Positions 1 to 10,274 of a stretch of DNA of 64,000 nucleotides are shown one piece after another. Source of the DNA: Burkholderia puraquae (lineage in GTDB: Bacteria; Pseudomonadota; Gammaproteobacteria; Burkholderiales; Burkholderiaceae). Within the stretch, counting starts at the first letter, position 1. Each line of letters starts with the position of its first letter. The stretch covers positions 248,001 through 312,000 of the forward strand of contig NZ_NBYX01000005.1 of assembly GCF_002099195.1 (NCBI RefSeq). Direction: 5' to 3'. A program made the position numbers and the translations under genes. Below the pieces are notes generated by a model. It had not been told where the DNA came from and searched no databases. It saw nothing but the letters and a program-made list of their open reading frames with translations.

Positions 1-265
1 GCGATGTCACGTTCTGGAACGCCTTCGGCTTCGACACGAAGGTGCCCTTGCCATGCAGCTTGAACAGCAGTCCTTCCTTCTGCAGATCGCCGAGCGCCTG
101 GCGCACCGTGATACGGCTGACGTCGAACATCGCACAGAGTTCGTGCTCGGAAGGCATCCGGTTGTGCGGCGCATAGGTGCCGTCGAGAATGCGCGCGCGC
201 AGCGTGTCCTTGATCTGCACGTAGAGCGGGGCCGCCGACAGCGGCACGACGTTGGGTGAGGTCAT
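1..265 (-). CDS. GntR-family transcriptional regulator, N-terminal part (runs off the window)
   Basis: The reverse strand encodes 88 residues from an ATG at 265 to the window edge, so only the DNA-binding part is visible. Residues 14-80 form a GntR winged helix: a segment starting PLYVQIKDTL, then the recognition region with VSRITVRQAL, then the wing ending HGKGTFV. The spacing is that of the HutC-type (UTRA) branch, but the effector domain lies outside the window, so the ligand is unknown. A palindrome sits just upstream at 273-286 and suggests autoregulation. The MFS gene to the right is divergent and may be co-regulated; this is inference. Confidence 0.85.
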   Translation of the reverse strand, partial: MTSPNVVPLSAAPLYVQIKDTLRARILDGTYAPHNRMPSEHELCAMFDVSRITVRQALGDLQKEGLLFKLHGKGTFVSKPKAFQNVTS

Positions 266-272
266 CGATCAA

Positions 273-286
273 CTTGTTATGACAAG
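273..286. promoter_or_regulatory. Candidate GntR operator
   Basis: The 14-bp sequence CTTGTTATGACAAG is an inverted repeat with CTTGT and ACAAG arms around TATG. It resembles GntR-family operators, which often have GT and AC half-site cores, and lies 8 bp upstream of the GntR start codon. Binding by the adjacent regulator is inferred. Confidence 0.5.
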
Positions 287-589
287 ATCGCTCGAGTGTA
301 GTCAGCGCAATCGCGCGTCCCAACCAACTATTTCTGATTTCTACTTTCCGATTCCGGAAAAGCGCGGCGGCAGGGGGCCGGCCGAACGGACGATCCGGCG
401 TGCGGTGTCGGCACGATCCGCACGTTGCGGGCAGAGCGGATCGGCGGACAATGAAAAAATTCGCCGGCGCGTGCGCCGCGCATGTCGATTTCCCGATGCG
501 TCGCCCGTCGTATCCATGTCGACCGGGCATTGCGCCACGCAGGTGGCGCCCGGTTCCCGAGGATCGCCATAACGAACAGGAGGCACCCC

Positions 590-1807
590 ATGCCGGACTC
601 CCGATACCGCTGGGTCATCGTCGCAGCGGGCGGCCTGATGGGCTGCATCGCGATCGGCGCGATGTTTTCGCTGCCGGTGTTCCTGCGCGCGATCGCGCGC
701 GACACGGGCTGGTCGATGACCGGCATATCCGGCGCGATGACGCTCGGGTTCATCGCGATGGCTTTCGCGAGCATGGGGTGGGGCAGCCTGTCGGACCGTA
801 TCGGCACGCGCCCGGTCGTCATGACGGGCGCCGTCCTGCTGTCGGCAAGCCTGGCGCTGGCGAGTCGCGCGCCGTCGCTGCTCGCGTTCCAGCTGGCTTT
901 CGGCCTCGCCGTCGGCGGCGCGACGGCCGCGATATTCGCGCCGATGATGGCGTGCGTGACGGGCTGGTTCGACACGCACCGCAGCCTGGCGGTGTCGCTC
1001 GTGTCGGCCGGCATGGGGATGGCGCCGATGACGATGGCCCCGCTGGCCGCATGGCTCGTGTCGGTGCGCGACTGGCGCACGTCGATGCTGCTGATTGCGG
1101 CGCTGGCGGCCGTCGTGATGATTCCGGCGTCGCTGCTGGTGCGCCGGGCTCCGGCGCTCGATCATGCACCCGCGCACGCGGCGCCTGCGGCCGCCGGCGC
1201 ACCCGCAGCAATGTCGGTCGCGGATGCGCTGCGCTCGCCGCAGTTCATCGTGCTGCTGCTGACCAACTTCTTCTGTTGCGCGACGCATTCGGGCCCGATC
1301 TTCCATACGGTCAGCTACGCGGTGACGTGCGGGATTCCGCTGATCGTCGCGGTGTCGATCTACAGCGTCGAAGGGCTCGCCGGCATGGGCGGCCGGATCG
1401 TGTTCGGGATCCTGGGCGACCGCATCGGCGCGAAGCGCATGCTGGTGGCCGGGCTGCTCGCGCAGGCGCTCGGCGCGCTCGGATACGACTTCGTGCGCAC
1501 GCTCGACGGGTTTTACGCGGTCGCGACCTTGTTCGGCTTCATCTATGCAGGCGTGATGCCGCTGTATTCGGTACTCGCGCGCGAGAACTTCCCGCTGCGG
1601 ATGATGGGCACCGTGATCGGCGGCTGCGCGATGGCCGGCAGCCTCGGGATGGCCGCGGGCCCCGTGGCCGGCGGCCTGATCATCGATACGTTCGGCAGCT
1701 ATGGGTGGTTGTACGTCGGTTCGTTCGCGATCGGCGTCGGCGCGTTCCTGATGGCGATGATGTTCCGCCCGTTTGCGAAAACGCGACCGGAAGCGGTGGC
1801 CGCGTAA
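590..1807 (+). CDS. MFS transporter
   Basis: This gene encodes a 405-residue inner membrane protein with about twelve hydrophobic segments. The loop after the second segment reads WGSLSDRIGTR, matching the major facilitator GxLaDRxGxR signature, and an equivalent loop in the second half reads FGILGDRIGAKR. The length is normal for the family. The start at 590 was chosen over an in-frame ATG at 482 because the Shine-Dalgarno sequence ACAGGAGG lies 7 bp upstream and the hydrophobic N-terminus begins there. The overall look is of a monocarboxylate/organic-anion porter, but the substrate cannot be read from sequence. It is divergent from the GntR gene, separated by about 324 bp. Confidence 0.85.
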   Translation: MPDSRYRWVIVAAGGLMGCIAIGAMFSLPVFLRAIARDTGWSMTGISGAMTLGFIAMAFASMGWGSLSDRIGTRPVVMTGAVLLSASLALASRAPSLLAFQLAFGLAVGGATAAIFAPMMACVTGWFDTHRSLAVSLVSAGMGMAPMTMAPLAAWLVSVRDWRTSMLLIAALAAVVMIPASLLVRRAPALDHAPAHAAPAAAGAPAAMSVADALRSPQFIVLLLTNFFCCATHSGPIFHTVSYAVTCGIPLIVAVSIYSVEGLAGMGGRIVFGILGDRIGAKRMLVAGLLAQALGALGYDFVRTLDGFYAVATLFGFIYAGVMPLYSVLARENFPLRMMGTVIGGCAMAGSLGMAAGPVAGGLIIDTFGSYGWLYVGSFAIGVGAFLMAMMFRPFAKTRPEAVAA

Positions 1808-2085
1808 CCCGTGACGGAAGCGGGGCGGCTTTCCATTTCGCCCGATCGGCGCGGCCTGGCTCGCGTTGCCGCAGATAAAAACAGGGCTCGACACCGCATG
1901 CGTTAGCCGGTGTCCGGACGGCCCGCAGCCCGCTGCGGCGCAGCAGAGCGGCAACTGATGCCGATCGGCGCGCATGCGTCACGATTCGGCCCCTAAAAGC
2001 GCAATATCGAGCATGTATTCGAAGGGCCTGTCATACCCGCGTCACCCTGCTAGAATTCGGCCTGCCGCATTGTTCCAATTGACTG

Positions 2086-3080
<995 letters not shown>

Positions 3081-3191
3081 GCGCGCCCGTCGCGCCCGTC
3101 GCCCCCTGAGAACCGGGCGCGCACGGCTTCGTGAACCGGAGACGGTTCGGACCCTCTAAGCAGGTTTGACGACCCGACACCTTTCTCCACC

Positions 3192-4130
3192 ATGTCCTTC
3201 CAGCCCGCTGCGTCCTACACCATCCGCCTGCTTGCGCCGTCCGGCTATCCGCACGACCCGGACGCGATCAATCGCGCGCTCGAGCGCCTCAGCACCGCGC
3301 AGCACCGCATCGAGAACATCGAGGCGACGCAGCGGCGCTTCCAGCGCTTCGGCGGCACCGACGGCGAGCGGGCGGGCGACCTGAACCGTCTTGCCGATCC
3401 CGAGCGGCCGCTGCCGGACATCGCGCTCGCGGTGCGCGGCGGCTACGGCGCCGCGCGCATCCTGCACGGGCTCGACTATCGCGGGCTCGAACGCAGGCTG
3501 CGCGACCAGCCGGTCGCGCTAGTCGGCCACAGCGACTTCACGGCGCTCCAGCTCGCGCTGTACGCGAAGGCGCGCATCAAGACGTTCGGCGGCCCGATGC
3601 TGTCCGCCGACTTCGGCGCGGAAACGCCGAGCGATTTCACGATGCAGCACTTCTGGCAGACGCTGACGCAGCCGAGCACGACGATCATCGCCGAAGCGCC
3701 GCAGGTGCAGAGCGTGAACGTGACGGGCACGCTGTGGGGCGGCAACCTCGCGATCCTCACGTCGCTCGTCGGCACGCCGTACATGCCCGACATCGAAGGC
3801 GGCATCCTGTTCATCGAGGACGTCAACGAGCAGCCGTTCCGGATCGAACGGATGATCTATCAACTGCACCTGTCGGGGCTGCTCGCGCGCCAGCAGGCGC
3901 TCGTGCTCGGCCAGTTCACCGGCGCGCGGCCGTTCGAGTACGACAACGGCTACGACATGCAGGCGATGATCGACCAGGTGCGCGCAGTGGTCGGGATTCC
4001 GGTCGTCACGGGGCTCCAGTTCGGCCACGTGCCCGATCTGCTGACGCTACCGTTCGGCGCGCAGGCGCAACTGGTCGCGAATGCGCACGGCTTCCGGCTC
4101 ACGCTGTCGGACTATCCGCACCTTGGCTGA
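3192..4130 (+). CDS. ldcA: Muramoyltetrapeptide LD-carboxypeptidase (S66 family)
   Basis: The 312-residue product matches the cytoplasmic LD-carboxypeptidases that trim the terminal D-Ala from murein tetrapeptide during cell-wall recycling. The nucleophile elbow VGHSDFTAL places the catalytic serine at residue 114. Acidic (IEDVNEQPF) and histidine (QFGHVPDLL) blocks follow in the order expected for the Ser-Glu-His triad. The related MccF microcin-C hydrolases share this fold, so a detoxifying role cannot be fully excluded. A GAACCG/CGGTTC hairpin lies upstream at 3133-3148. The gene is followed by a clear terminator. Confidence 0.88.
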   Translation: MSFQPAASYTIRLLAPSGYPHDPDAINRALERLSTAQHRIENIEATQRRFQRFGGTDGERAGDLNRLADPERPLPDIALAVRGGYGAARILHGLDYRGLERRLRDQPVALVGHSDFTALQLALYAKARIKTFGGPMLSADFGAETPSDFTMQHFWQTLTQPSTTIIAEAPQVQSVNVTGTLWGGNLAILTSLVGTPYMPDIEGGILFIEDVNEQPFRIERMIYQLHLSGLLARQQALVLGQFTGARPFEYDNGYDMQAMIDQVRAVVGIPVVTGLQFGHVPDLLTLPFGAQAQLVANAHGFRLTLSDYPHLG

Positions 4131-4148
4131 GATGGGAGCGATCGATCG

Positions 4149-4171
4149 AAAGGCGGGTTTCCCGCCTTTTT
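4149..4171 (+). terminator. Rho-independent terminator after ldcA
   Basis: AAAGGCGGG and CCCGCCTTT form a 9-bp stem with a TTT loop, followed by a T-run. It starts 18 bp after the ldcA stop. Confidence 0.9.
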
Positions 4172-4246
4172 CTTTATGTAAATGCGCAACTAACGGTCAA
4201 GAATTTTCGTCGACGCCAGCCGCATCGGCGCGGATTTTTGCACCAG

Positions 4247-4260
4247 TTTTGTCAACAAAA
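4247..4260. promoter_or_regulatory. Candidate distal operator of the purine-catabolism GntR regulator
   Basis: TTTTGTCAACAAAA is a 14-bp palindrome with perfect 6-bp arms around CA. Its core TTGTNNACAA is the same as in the second palindrome at 4391-4402. The two copies upstream of one regulator gene suggest an operator pair. Confidence 0.5.
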
Positions 4261-4390
4261 TTCCCTGAAGGGTATACAACGAGAAGCGCCTCAGTCGTAC
4301 GTATTGGCCTTGCCATGCATGGATTCGACGCATCGTGCACCGAACGAGGTCGCATCGATGCACGCCAATTGTGCGCAATGCCGGAAAAGA

Positions 4391-4422
4391 ATTGTTGACA
4401 ATCTTTATGTCCGCCCTAGGAT
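4391..4422 (+). promoter_or_regulatory. Promoter of the GntR/FCD gene with overlapping operator
   Basis: A consensus -35 box TTGACA (4395-4400) is followed after 16 bp by TAGGAT (4417-4422) as the -10. The palindrome ATTGTTGACAAT (4391-4402, perfect 5-bp arms) overlaps the -35 box, so a bound protein would block RNA polymerase. Autorepression by the downstream regulator is inferred. Confidence 0.6.
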
Positions 4423-4437
4423 GAGGATCATCACACG

Positions 4438-5142
4438 ATGCCGATCATGAACGAGCCTGATTCCCACCTGTCCGGCGCAGCCAGTCCCGAAGCGATCGCC
4501 GAGCGGATCCGCACCGCGATCCTCGAGCATCGGCTCGCGCCTGGTGCGAAGCTGACGGAGGCGCAGCTCTGCGACGTGTTCAACGTGAAGCGCGGGGCGA
4601 TCCGCCAGGCGCTCGCGCAGCTCGCGACCGACAAGCTGGTCGAACTCGAGCCGAACCGCGGCGCGTTCGTCGCGAGCCCGACGCTGCAGGACGTGCACGA
4701 GGTGTTCGAGATGCGCCGGATCATCGAGCTTGCCGTGGTCGAACGGCTCGCGACCGGGCCGGGCGCGAAGCGGCTGAAAGGGGTCGCCGCGCTGATCGAC
4801 AAGGAACGCAAGGCGTTCGAGCGGCACGACTTCGCGGCCTGGATCCGCCTGTCGGGCGAATTCCATACGGCGCTTGCCACGCTGATGGGCAATGCGACGC
4901 TCAGCGAGTGCCTCGAAGGGCTCGTCGCACGCTCGACGCTGATGTCGGCGCTGTACGAATCGCACGGGCGCAGCCCGTGCTCGTGCGACGACCACGACGA
5001 GATCCTCGCCGCGCTGGAGGCGGGCGATCCGAAGCGGGCGGTGACGCTGATGGCGCACCACCTGCAGCATGTCGAACTGAAGATGCTGGACCGGCCCGCA
5101 CAAGGGCAGGTCGATTTGCGCGAAGTGTTCGGCGGCGCCTGA
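4438..5142 (+). CDS. GntR/FCD-family regulator of the allantoin operon (predicted)
   Basis: The 234-residue protein has an N-terminal GntR winged helix (residues ~18-80; core VKRGAIRQALAQL, wing ending NRGAFVASP) and a C-terminal all-helical FCD ligand domain. Metal-site-type residues are seen in the FCD part (GEFHTAL, and MAHHLQHVE near the end). It heads the cluster permease-racemase-puuE-uraD-alc-allA on the same strand, so it most likely senses a purine-degradation intermediate such as allantoin or urate. The effector is inferred. An alternative start lies at 4447 (MNEP). Two palindromes with the core TTGTNNACAA lie upstream. Confidence 0.82.
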   Translation: MPIMNEPDSHLSGAASPEAIAERIRTAILEHRLAPGAKLTEAQLCDVFNVKRGAIRQALAQLATDKLVELEPNRGAFVASPTLQDVHEVFEMRRIIELAVVERLATGPGAKRLKGVAALIDKERKAFERHDFAAWIRLSGEFHTALATLMGNATLSECLEGLVARSTLMSALYESHGRSPCSCDDHDEILAALEAGDPKRAVTLMAHHLQHVELKMLDRPAQGQVDLREVFGGA

Positions 5143-5291
5143 GCGGCGACGCGAACCCGGCCGCGCGCCACAGAACGAGCGAAATGCAGGCCCGCGGTGT
5201 TTGCCGCGGGCCGCTGGTCCGACTCCGGGCGTCGATCCGGAGCGATATCGATGACGGTGGAGCGGCCGGCCGGCCGCGTCAAGGAGAAGTC

Positions 5292-6776
5292 ATGGCTCAG
5301 TTCAGTGTGGCGCACGACAGCGCCTATCCGGCGGAAGAAGGCGGCGAGGGCGGCGACCCGACACTGCCGAATGGTTACAGCGAACGTCTGTACAACGAAG
5401 ATTTGGCACCCCTTAAAAATCAGACGTGGGGGGCATACAACATCTTCGCGTTCTGGATGTCGGACGTGCACAGCGTCGGTGGCTACGTGTTCGCGGGCAG
5501 CCTGTTCGCGCTCGGGCTGACGAGCTGGCAGGTGCTGATCGCGCTGATCGTCGGCATTGGCCTGGTGAACGGGCTGTGCAACCTGATCGCGCGGCCGAGC
5601 CAGCAGATCGGCGTGCCGTACCCGGTTGCGTGCCGCGCGACGTTCGGCGTGCTCGGCGCGAACGTGCCGGCCGTGATCCGCGGGCTGATCGCGATCGCGT
5701 GGTACGGCATCCAGACCTATCTCGCGTCGAGCGCGCTCGTGATCGTCGTGCTGAAATTCTTCCCGCAATGGCTGCCTTACGCGGACGTGCATCGCTACGG
5801 CTTCCTCGGGCTCTCGGCGGTCGGCTGGGCCGGCTTCATGCTGCTGTGGGTGCTCCAGGCGTTCGTGTTCTGGAACGGGATGGAGACGATCAAGAAGTTC
5901 ATCGACTTCGCGGGGCCGGCCGTGTACGTCGTGATGTTCATCCTCGCCGGCTACATGGTGTGGCGCGCGGGCTGGCGCAACATCGGCCTCAATCTCGGCG
6001 GCGTGAAGTACCACGGCGCGGAAGTGATTCCCGTGATGATCACGGCCGTGTCGCTGGTCGTGTCGTACTTCTCCGGGCCGATGCTGAACTTCGGCGATTT
6101 CTCGCGCTACTGCCGCTCGTTCGGCGACGTGAAGCGCGGCAATTTCTGGGGGCTGCCCGTCAACTTCCTCGCGTTCTCGCTCGTCACGGTGATCACCACC
6201 GCCGCGACGCTGCCGGTGTTCGGCGAACTGATCACCGACCCGGTCGCGACGGTCGGCCGCATCGACCATCCGACCGCGGTGATCCTCGGCGCGCTGACGT
6301 TCACGATCGCGACGATCGGCATCAACATCGTCGCGAACTTCGTGTCGCCCGCGTTCGACTTCTCGAACGTCGCGCCGCGGCTGATCAGCTGGCGTGCGGG
6401 CGGGATGCTCGCGGCCGTCGCATCGATCTTCATCACGCCGTGGAACCTGTTCAACAACCCGGCCGTGATCCACTACACGCTCGACGTGCTCGGCGCGTTC
6501 ATCGGCCCGCTGTACGGCGTGCTGATCGCCGATTTCTACCTCGTCAAGCGCGGCCGCCTCGTGCGCGACGACCTGTACACGATGTCTGAAAACGGCACGT
6601 ACTGGTACACGGGCGGCGTGAACCGTCGCGCACTCGCCGCGCTGTTGCCGGCCGCGGTGATCGCGATCGCGTGCGTGATGGTGCCGGGCTGGCAGGGCGT
6701 CGCGAACTTCTCGTGGTTCATCGGCGCGGGCCTAGGCTTCGTGTTCTACCGGCTGCTCGTGAGCGCGAAGGCCTGA
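5292..6776 (+). CDS. NCS1-family nucleobase/allantoin:cation symporter
   Basis: The 494-residue protein belongs to the NCS1 permeases (PucI, Mhp1, PurP type). The N-terminal family block LKNQTWGAYNIFAFWMSDVH leads into the first membrane helix, and about twelve hydrophobic segments follow. The start at 5292 was chosen because AAGGAGA lies 6 bp upstream; a much longer open frame extends upstream but overlaps the regulator. Its place ahead of the racemase and allantoinase genes makes allantoin the most likely substrate, with hydantoin or uracil as alternatives. It is 10 bp from the next gene, so it is operonic. Confidence 0.85.
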   Translation: MAQFSVAHDSAYPAEEGGEGGDPTLPNGYSERLYNEDLAPLKNQTWGAYNIFAFWMSDVHSVGGYVFAGSLFALGLTSWQVLIALIVGIGLVNGLCNLIARPSQQIGVPYPVACRATFGVLGANVPAVIRGLIAIAWYGIQTYLASSALVIVVLKFFPQWLPYADVHRYGFLGLSAVGWAGFMLLWVLQAFVFWNGMETIKKFIDFAGPAVYVVMFILAGYMVWRAGWRNIGLNLGGVKYHGAEVIPVMITAVSLVVSYFSGPMLNFGDFSRYCRSFGDVKRGNFWGLPVNFLAFSLVTVITTAATLPVFGELITDPVATVGRIDHPTAVILGALTFTIATIGINIVANFVSPAFDFSNVAPRLISWRAGGMLAAVASIFITPWNLFNNPAVIHYTLDVLGAFIGPLYGVLIADFYLVKRGRLVRDDLYTMSENGTYWYTGGVNRRALAALLPAAVIAIACVMVPGWQGVANFSWFIGAGLGFVFYRLLVSAKA

Positions 6777-6786
6777 GGAGCATGCG

Positions 6787-7578
6787 ATGAAGATCCGACT
6801 GATCAATCCGAATACGACCCAGCGGATGACCGACGCGATGGGCCGCTGCGCGCGCGAGGTCGCGGCCGCCGGCACGGAGATCGTGGCGGTGAGCCCGCCA
6901 ATGGGGCCGCCGTCGATCGAAGGGTATTACGACGAGGCGCTCGCGACGCCCGGGCTGCTGGCCGAGATCGCGCAGGGCGAGCGCGACGGCTGCGACGCGT
7001 ACGTGATCGCGTGCTTCGGCGATCCCGGCCTCTACGCGGCACGCGAGCTCGCACGCGGGCCGGTGATCGGCATTGCCGAGGCCGCGATGCATGCGGCGAG
7101 CGTGCTTGCGCCGGGCTTCTCGGTCGTCACGACACTCGCGCGCACCTGCGGGATGGCGTGGCACCTCGCGGAGCGCTATGGGATGAAGCGGTTCTGCCGC
7201 AACGTGCGCGCGACCGATGTCGCGGTGCTCGAGCTCGACCGGCCCGGCTCGGCCGCACGCCGGATCATCGTCGATGAATGCCGGCGCGCGCTCGACGAGG
7301 ACGGTGCCGACGCGATCGTGCTCGGCTGCGCGGGGATGGCCGAGTTCGCGCACGAGATCGAGCAGCAGATCGGCGCGCCGGTGGTCGAGGGCGTCACGGC
7401 AGCCGTCAAGTGGGCCGAGGCGCTCGTTGCGCTGCGCCTCGCGACCGCGAAGCGCGGCGACTACGCGCGCCCGCTGCCGAAGCGCTACGACGGCGCGTTC
7501 GCCCGCTTCAGCCCGCCGGACGGGGATGAGGCGGAACCGGTCCCGAATTTGCCGCAACCGCACATACACACCGTCTGA
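6787..7578 (+). CDS. Hydantoin/allantoin racemase (Asp/Glu racemase superfamily)
   Basis: The 263-residue protein has the two catalytic-cysteine blocks of the family: ACFGDPG with Cys76 and LGCAGM with Cys181. The N-terminus KIRLINPNTT is typical of hydantoin/allantoin racemases (HpxA type). It would interconvert (S)- and (R)-allantoin. That is useful here because UraD yields (S)-allantoin, whereas bacterial allantoinases of the PuuE family may prefer one form. It sits 10 bp after the permease gene and 148 bp before puuE. That gap contains the direct repeat GTATGGGCG (7599-7618). Confidence 0.8.
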   Translation: MKIRLINPNTTQRMTDAMGRCAREVAAAGTEIVAVSPPMGPPSIEGYYDEALATPGLLAEIAQGERDGCDAYVIACFGDPGLYAARELARGPVIGIAEAAMHAASVLAPGFSVVTTLARTCGMAWHLAERYGMKRFCRNVRATDVAVLELDRPGSAARRIIVDECRRALDEDGADAIVLGCAGMAEFAHEIEQQIGAPVVEGVTAAVKWAEALVALRLATAKRGDYARPLPKRYDGAFARFSPPDGDEAEPVPNLPQPHIHTV

Positions 7579-7726
7579 CATGCACTATCTGCGCCGCTGT
7601 ATGGGCGCGTATGGGCGTTTTCGCTACACTGGGCCGTCATCGCATCGGCTTGCGCAGCCGGCCTCCGGCACCCGCGCGGTCGATGCGAACCCATTATTTC
7701 AGCGAGCTTTCGCCGCACTTCGAACC

Positions 7727-8680
7727 ATGTCACTCGATCCCAACTATCCTCGCGACCTGATCGGCTACGGCCGCCATCCCGTGCAGGCGAACTGGCCGGG
7801 GCGCGCCCGCGTCGCCGTGCAATTCGTGCTGAACTACGAGGAGGGCGGCGAGAATTGCGTGCTGCACGGCGATCCGGGCTCCGAGCAGTTCCTGTCCGAA
7901 ATCGTCGGCGCGGCCGCGTATCCCGATCGCCACATGAGCATGGAGTCGATCTACGAATACGGTTCGCGGGCCGGCGTATGGCGCATCCTGCGCGAATTCG
8001 AGAAGCGCGGGATGCCGCTGACGGTATTCGGCGTCGGCATGGCGATCGAACGCCACCCGGAGCTCGCACGTGCGTTCGTCGAGCTGGGCCATGAAATCGC
8101 ATGCCACGGCTGGCGCTGGATCCACTACCAGAGCATGACGCCGGAACTCGAGGCCGAGCACATGCGCCTCGGGATGGAAGCGATCGAGCGCGTGACGGGC
8201 GAGCGCCCGCTCGGCTGGTACACCGGCCGCGACAGCCCCAATACGCACCGTCTCGTCGCGGAATACGGCGGTTTCCTGTACGACTCCGACAACTACGGGG
8301 ACGACCTGCCGTTCTGGATGGACGTCGACGTGTCGGGCGGCAAGAAATCGCCGCAGCTGATCGTGCCGTATACCCTCGACACGAACGACATGCGCTTCGC
8401 GACGCCGCAAGGCTTCAATACCGGCGATCACTTCTTCGACTACCTGCGCGACGCGTTCGACGTGCTGTACGAAGAGGGCGACGAGGCGCCGAAGATGCTG
8501 TCGATCGGCATGCACTGCCGGTTGCTCGGCCGGCCGGGCCGGTTCCGCGGGCTGCAGCGTTTTCTCGATCACATCGAGAAGCACGATCGCGTATGGGTGA
8601 CGCGCCGTGTCGATATCGCGCGTCACTGGCGTGAACATCATCCGTATCAGCCCAATCATCGAAACGAAGGGAAAGCATGA
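7727..8680 (+). CDS. puuE: Allantoinase, PuuE type (polysaccharide-deacetylase fold)
   Basis: PuuE hydrolyses allantoin to allantoate. The 317-residue protein has the features of the metal-independent PuuE family: an RDLIGYGRHPVQANWPG N-terminus, the block EIACHGWRWIHYQ, and GWYTGRDSPNT. This family is unrelated to the zinc amidohydrolase allantoinase. The ATG at 7727 was chosen because conserved sequence begins there; the open frame extends much further upstream but overlaps the racemase gene. The gene overlaps uraD by 4 bp (ATGA), so the two are translationally coupled. Confidence 0.93.
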   Translation: MSLDPNYPRDLIGYGRHPVQANWPGRARVAVQFVLNYEEGGENCVLHGDPGSEQFLSEIVGAAAYPDRHMSMESIYEYGSRAGVWRILREFEKRGMPLTVFGVGMAIERHPELARAFVELGHEIACHGWRWIHYQSMTPELEAEHMRLGMEAIERVTGERPLGWYTGRDSPNTHRLVAEYGGFLYDSDNYGDDLPFWMDVDVSGGKKSPQLIVPYTLDTNDMRFATPQGFNTGDHFFDYLRDAFDVLYEEGDEAPKMLSIGMHCRLLGRPGRFRGLQRFLDHIEKHDRVWVTRRVDIARHWREHHPYQPNHRNEGKA

Positions 8681-9198
8681 AGGCGATGCGCTACACGTTG
8701 GAACAACTGAACACGATGGCGCCGAGTGCATTCGTTGCGGCACTGTCGGGGATTTTCGAACATTCGCCGTGGGTGGCCGAAGCCGCCGCGGGCGAGCGGC
8801 CGTTCGCGAGCATCGACGCGCTGCACAAGACGATGTCGGATGCGGTGGAAACGGGCGGTGAAGCGCGCCAGCTCGCACTGATCAACGCTCACCCGGAGCT
8901 GGCCGGCAAGGCCGCCGTGCGCGGCGAGCTGACCGCCGAGTCGACGCGCGAGCAGAGCGGCGCGGGGCTCGGCCAGTGCACGCAGGAAGAGTTCGACAAG
9001 CTGCTGACGCTGAACCGCACGTATCGCGAGAAGTTCGGCTTCCCGTTCATCCTCGCGGTGCGCGGCTATGACCGGCACGGCATCATCGCGAACTTCGAGT
9101 CGCGCGTGAATCATTCGCGCACCGAGGAGCTGCGCGCGAGCCTCGACCAGATCTACCGGATCGCGCGCTTCCGCCTCGATGACCTGATCGACGCCTGA
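8677..9198 (+). CDS. uraD: 2-oxo-4-hydroxy-4-carboxy-5-ureidoimidazoline decarboxylase
   Basis: UraD converts OHCU to (S)-allantoin, the last step of urate breakdown to allantoin. The 173-residue product shows the family's [10 protein letters not shown] block, which carries the catalytic histidine, and the C-terminal signature [10 protein letters not shown] followed by [10 protein letters not shown]. The length is normal. The start overlaps the puuE stop by 4 bp. Confidence 0.95.
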   Translation: MKAMRYTLEQLNTMAPSAFVAALSGIFEHSPWVAEAAAGERPFASIDALHKTMSDAVETGGEARQLALINAHPELAGKAAVRGELTAESTREQSGAGLGQCTQEEFDKLLTLNRTYREKFGFPFILAVRGYDRHGIIANFESRVNHSRTEELRASLDQIYRIARFRLDDLIDA

Positions 9199-9260
9199 CA
9201 CCGCAATACGGCCTGTTGCGTCGCAGCGGCCCGATCGCCTCACTGAAACAAGGAAACCTC

Positions 9261-10274
9261 ATGGCTGTTCCGCTTCTCGATCCCAACGCACCCGACTTCA
9301 CGCGGCGCTACGTGAATCTTGCCGACCCGCGTCTCGGTGCGCAGGCGCTCGAAGCCAGCGACGATTTCTTCGCGCCGAAGGACCGGATGCTGAATCCCGA
9401 GCCGGCTGTCTTCATCCCCGGCAAGTACGACGACCACGGCAAGTGGATGGACGGCTGGGAAACGCGCCGCAAGCGCACGACGGGCTACGACTGGTGCATC
9501 GTCAAGCTCGCGCGCCCGGGCGTGATCAAGGGCTTCGACATTGACACGAGCCACTTCACCGGCAACTTCCCGCCGGCCGCGTCGATCGAGGCCGCGTTCG
9601 TGGCCGACGGCGCGCCGACGCAGGCGACCGAGTGGGTCGAGATCGTGCCGTCGACGACGCTGCAGGGCAACAGCCATCACTATGTCGAAGCGAGCGATGC
9701 GCGTGCGTTCACGCATCTGCGCGTGAACATCTATCCGGACGGCGGCATTGCGCGCCTGCGCGTGTACGGCCAGCCGCAGCTCGACTGGGCCGGCGCGAGC
9801 GCGACCGAGCAGTTCGACCTCGCGGCGATGGAAAACGGCGGTTACGTGGTGGCCGCGAACAACCAGCACTTCGGCGTCGCGTCGAACCTGCTGCTGCCGG
9901 GCCGCGGTGTGAACATGGGCGACGGCTGGGAAACCCGCCGCCGCCGCGAACCGGGCAACGACTGGGCGATCATCGCGCTCGCGCAGCCGGGCGTGATCCG
10001 CAAGATCGAAGTCGACACGGCGTTCTTCAAGGGCAACTATCCGGATCGCTGCTCGATCCAGGCCGCGTACGTGTCGGGCGGCACGGACAGCTCGCTGATC
10101 ACGCAGTCGATGTTCTGGCCGGTGCTGCTCGGCGAGCAGAAGCTGCAGATGGACAAGCAGCACTACTTCGAACAGGGCATCGCGTCGCTCGGCCCCGTCA
10201 CGCACGTGCGACTGAACATCATTCCGGACGGCGGCGTGTCGCGCCTGCGCCTGTGGGGGACGCTCGACAAATGA
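9261..10274 (+). CDS. alc: Allantoicase
   Basis: Allantoicase cleaves allantoate to ureidoglycolate and urea. The 337-residue protein consists of two homologous jelly-roll halves, visible from repeated blocks: DGWETRRKR with a following [17 protein letters not shown] in the first half, and DGWETRRRR with [16 protein letters not shown] in the second. Each half also has a ...LNIxPDGG.xRLRxxG ending. The ATG at 9261 follows AAGGAAAC. It overlaps allA by 4 bp. Confidence 0.95.
   Translation: MAVPLLDPNAPDFTRRYVNLADPRLGAQALEASDDFFAPKDRMLNPEPAVFIPGKYDDHGKWMDGWETRRKRTTGYDWCIVKLARPGVIKGFDIDTSHFTGNFPPAASIEAAFVADGAPTQATEWVEIVPSTTLQGNSHHYVEASDARAFTHLRVNIYPDGGIARLRVYGQPQLDWAGASATEQFDLAAMENGGYVVAANNQHFGVASNLLLPGRGVNMGDGWETRRRREPGNDWAIIALAQPGVIRKIEVDTAFFKGNYPDRCSIQAAYVSGGTDSSLITQSMFWPVLLGEQKLQMDKQHYFEQGIASLGPVTHVRLNIIPDGGVSRLRLWGTLDK

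Noticed and set aside
4431-6473. 680-codon open frame on the - strand opposite the GntR and NCS1 genes
   Set aside because: Composition is dominated by Arg, His, Asp and Glu with no domain; the + strand genes are clearly real.
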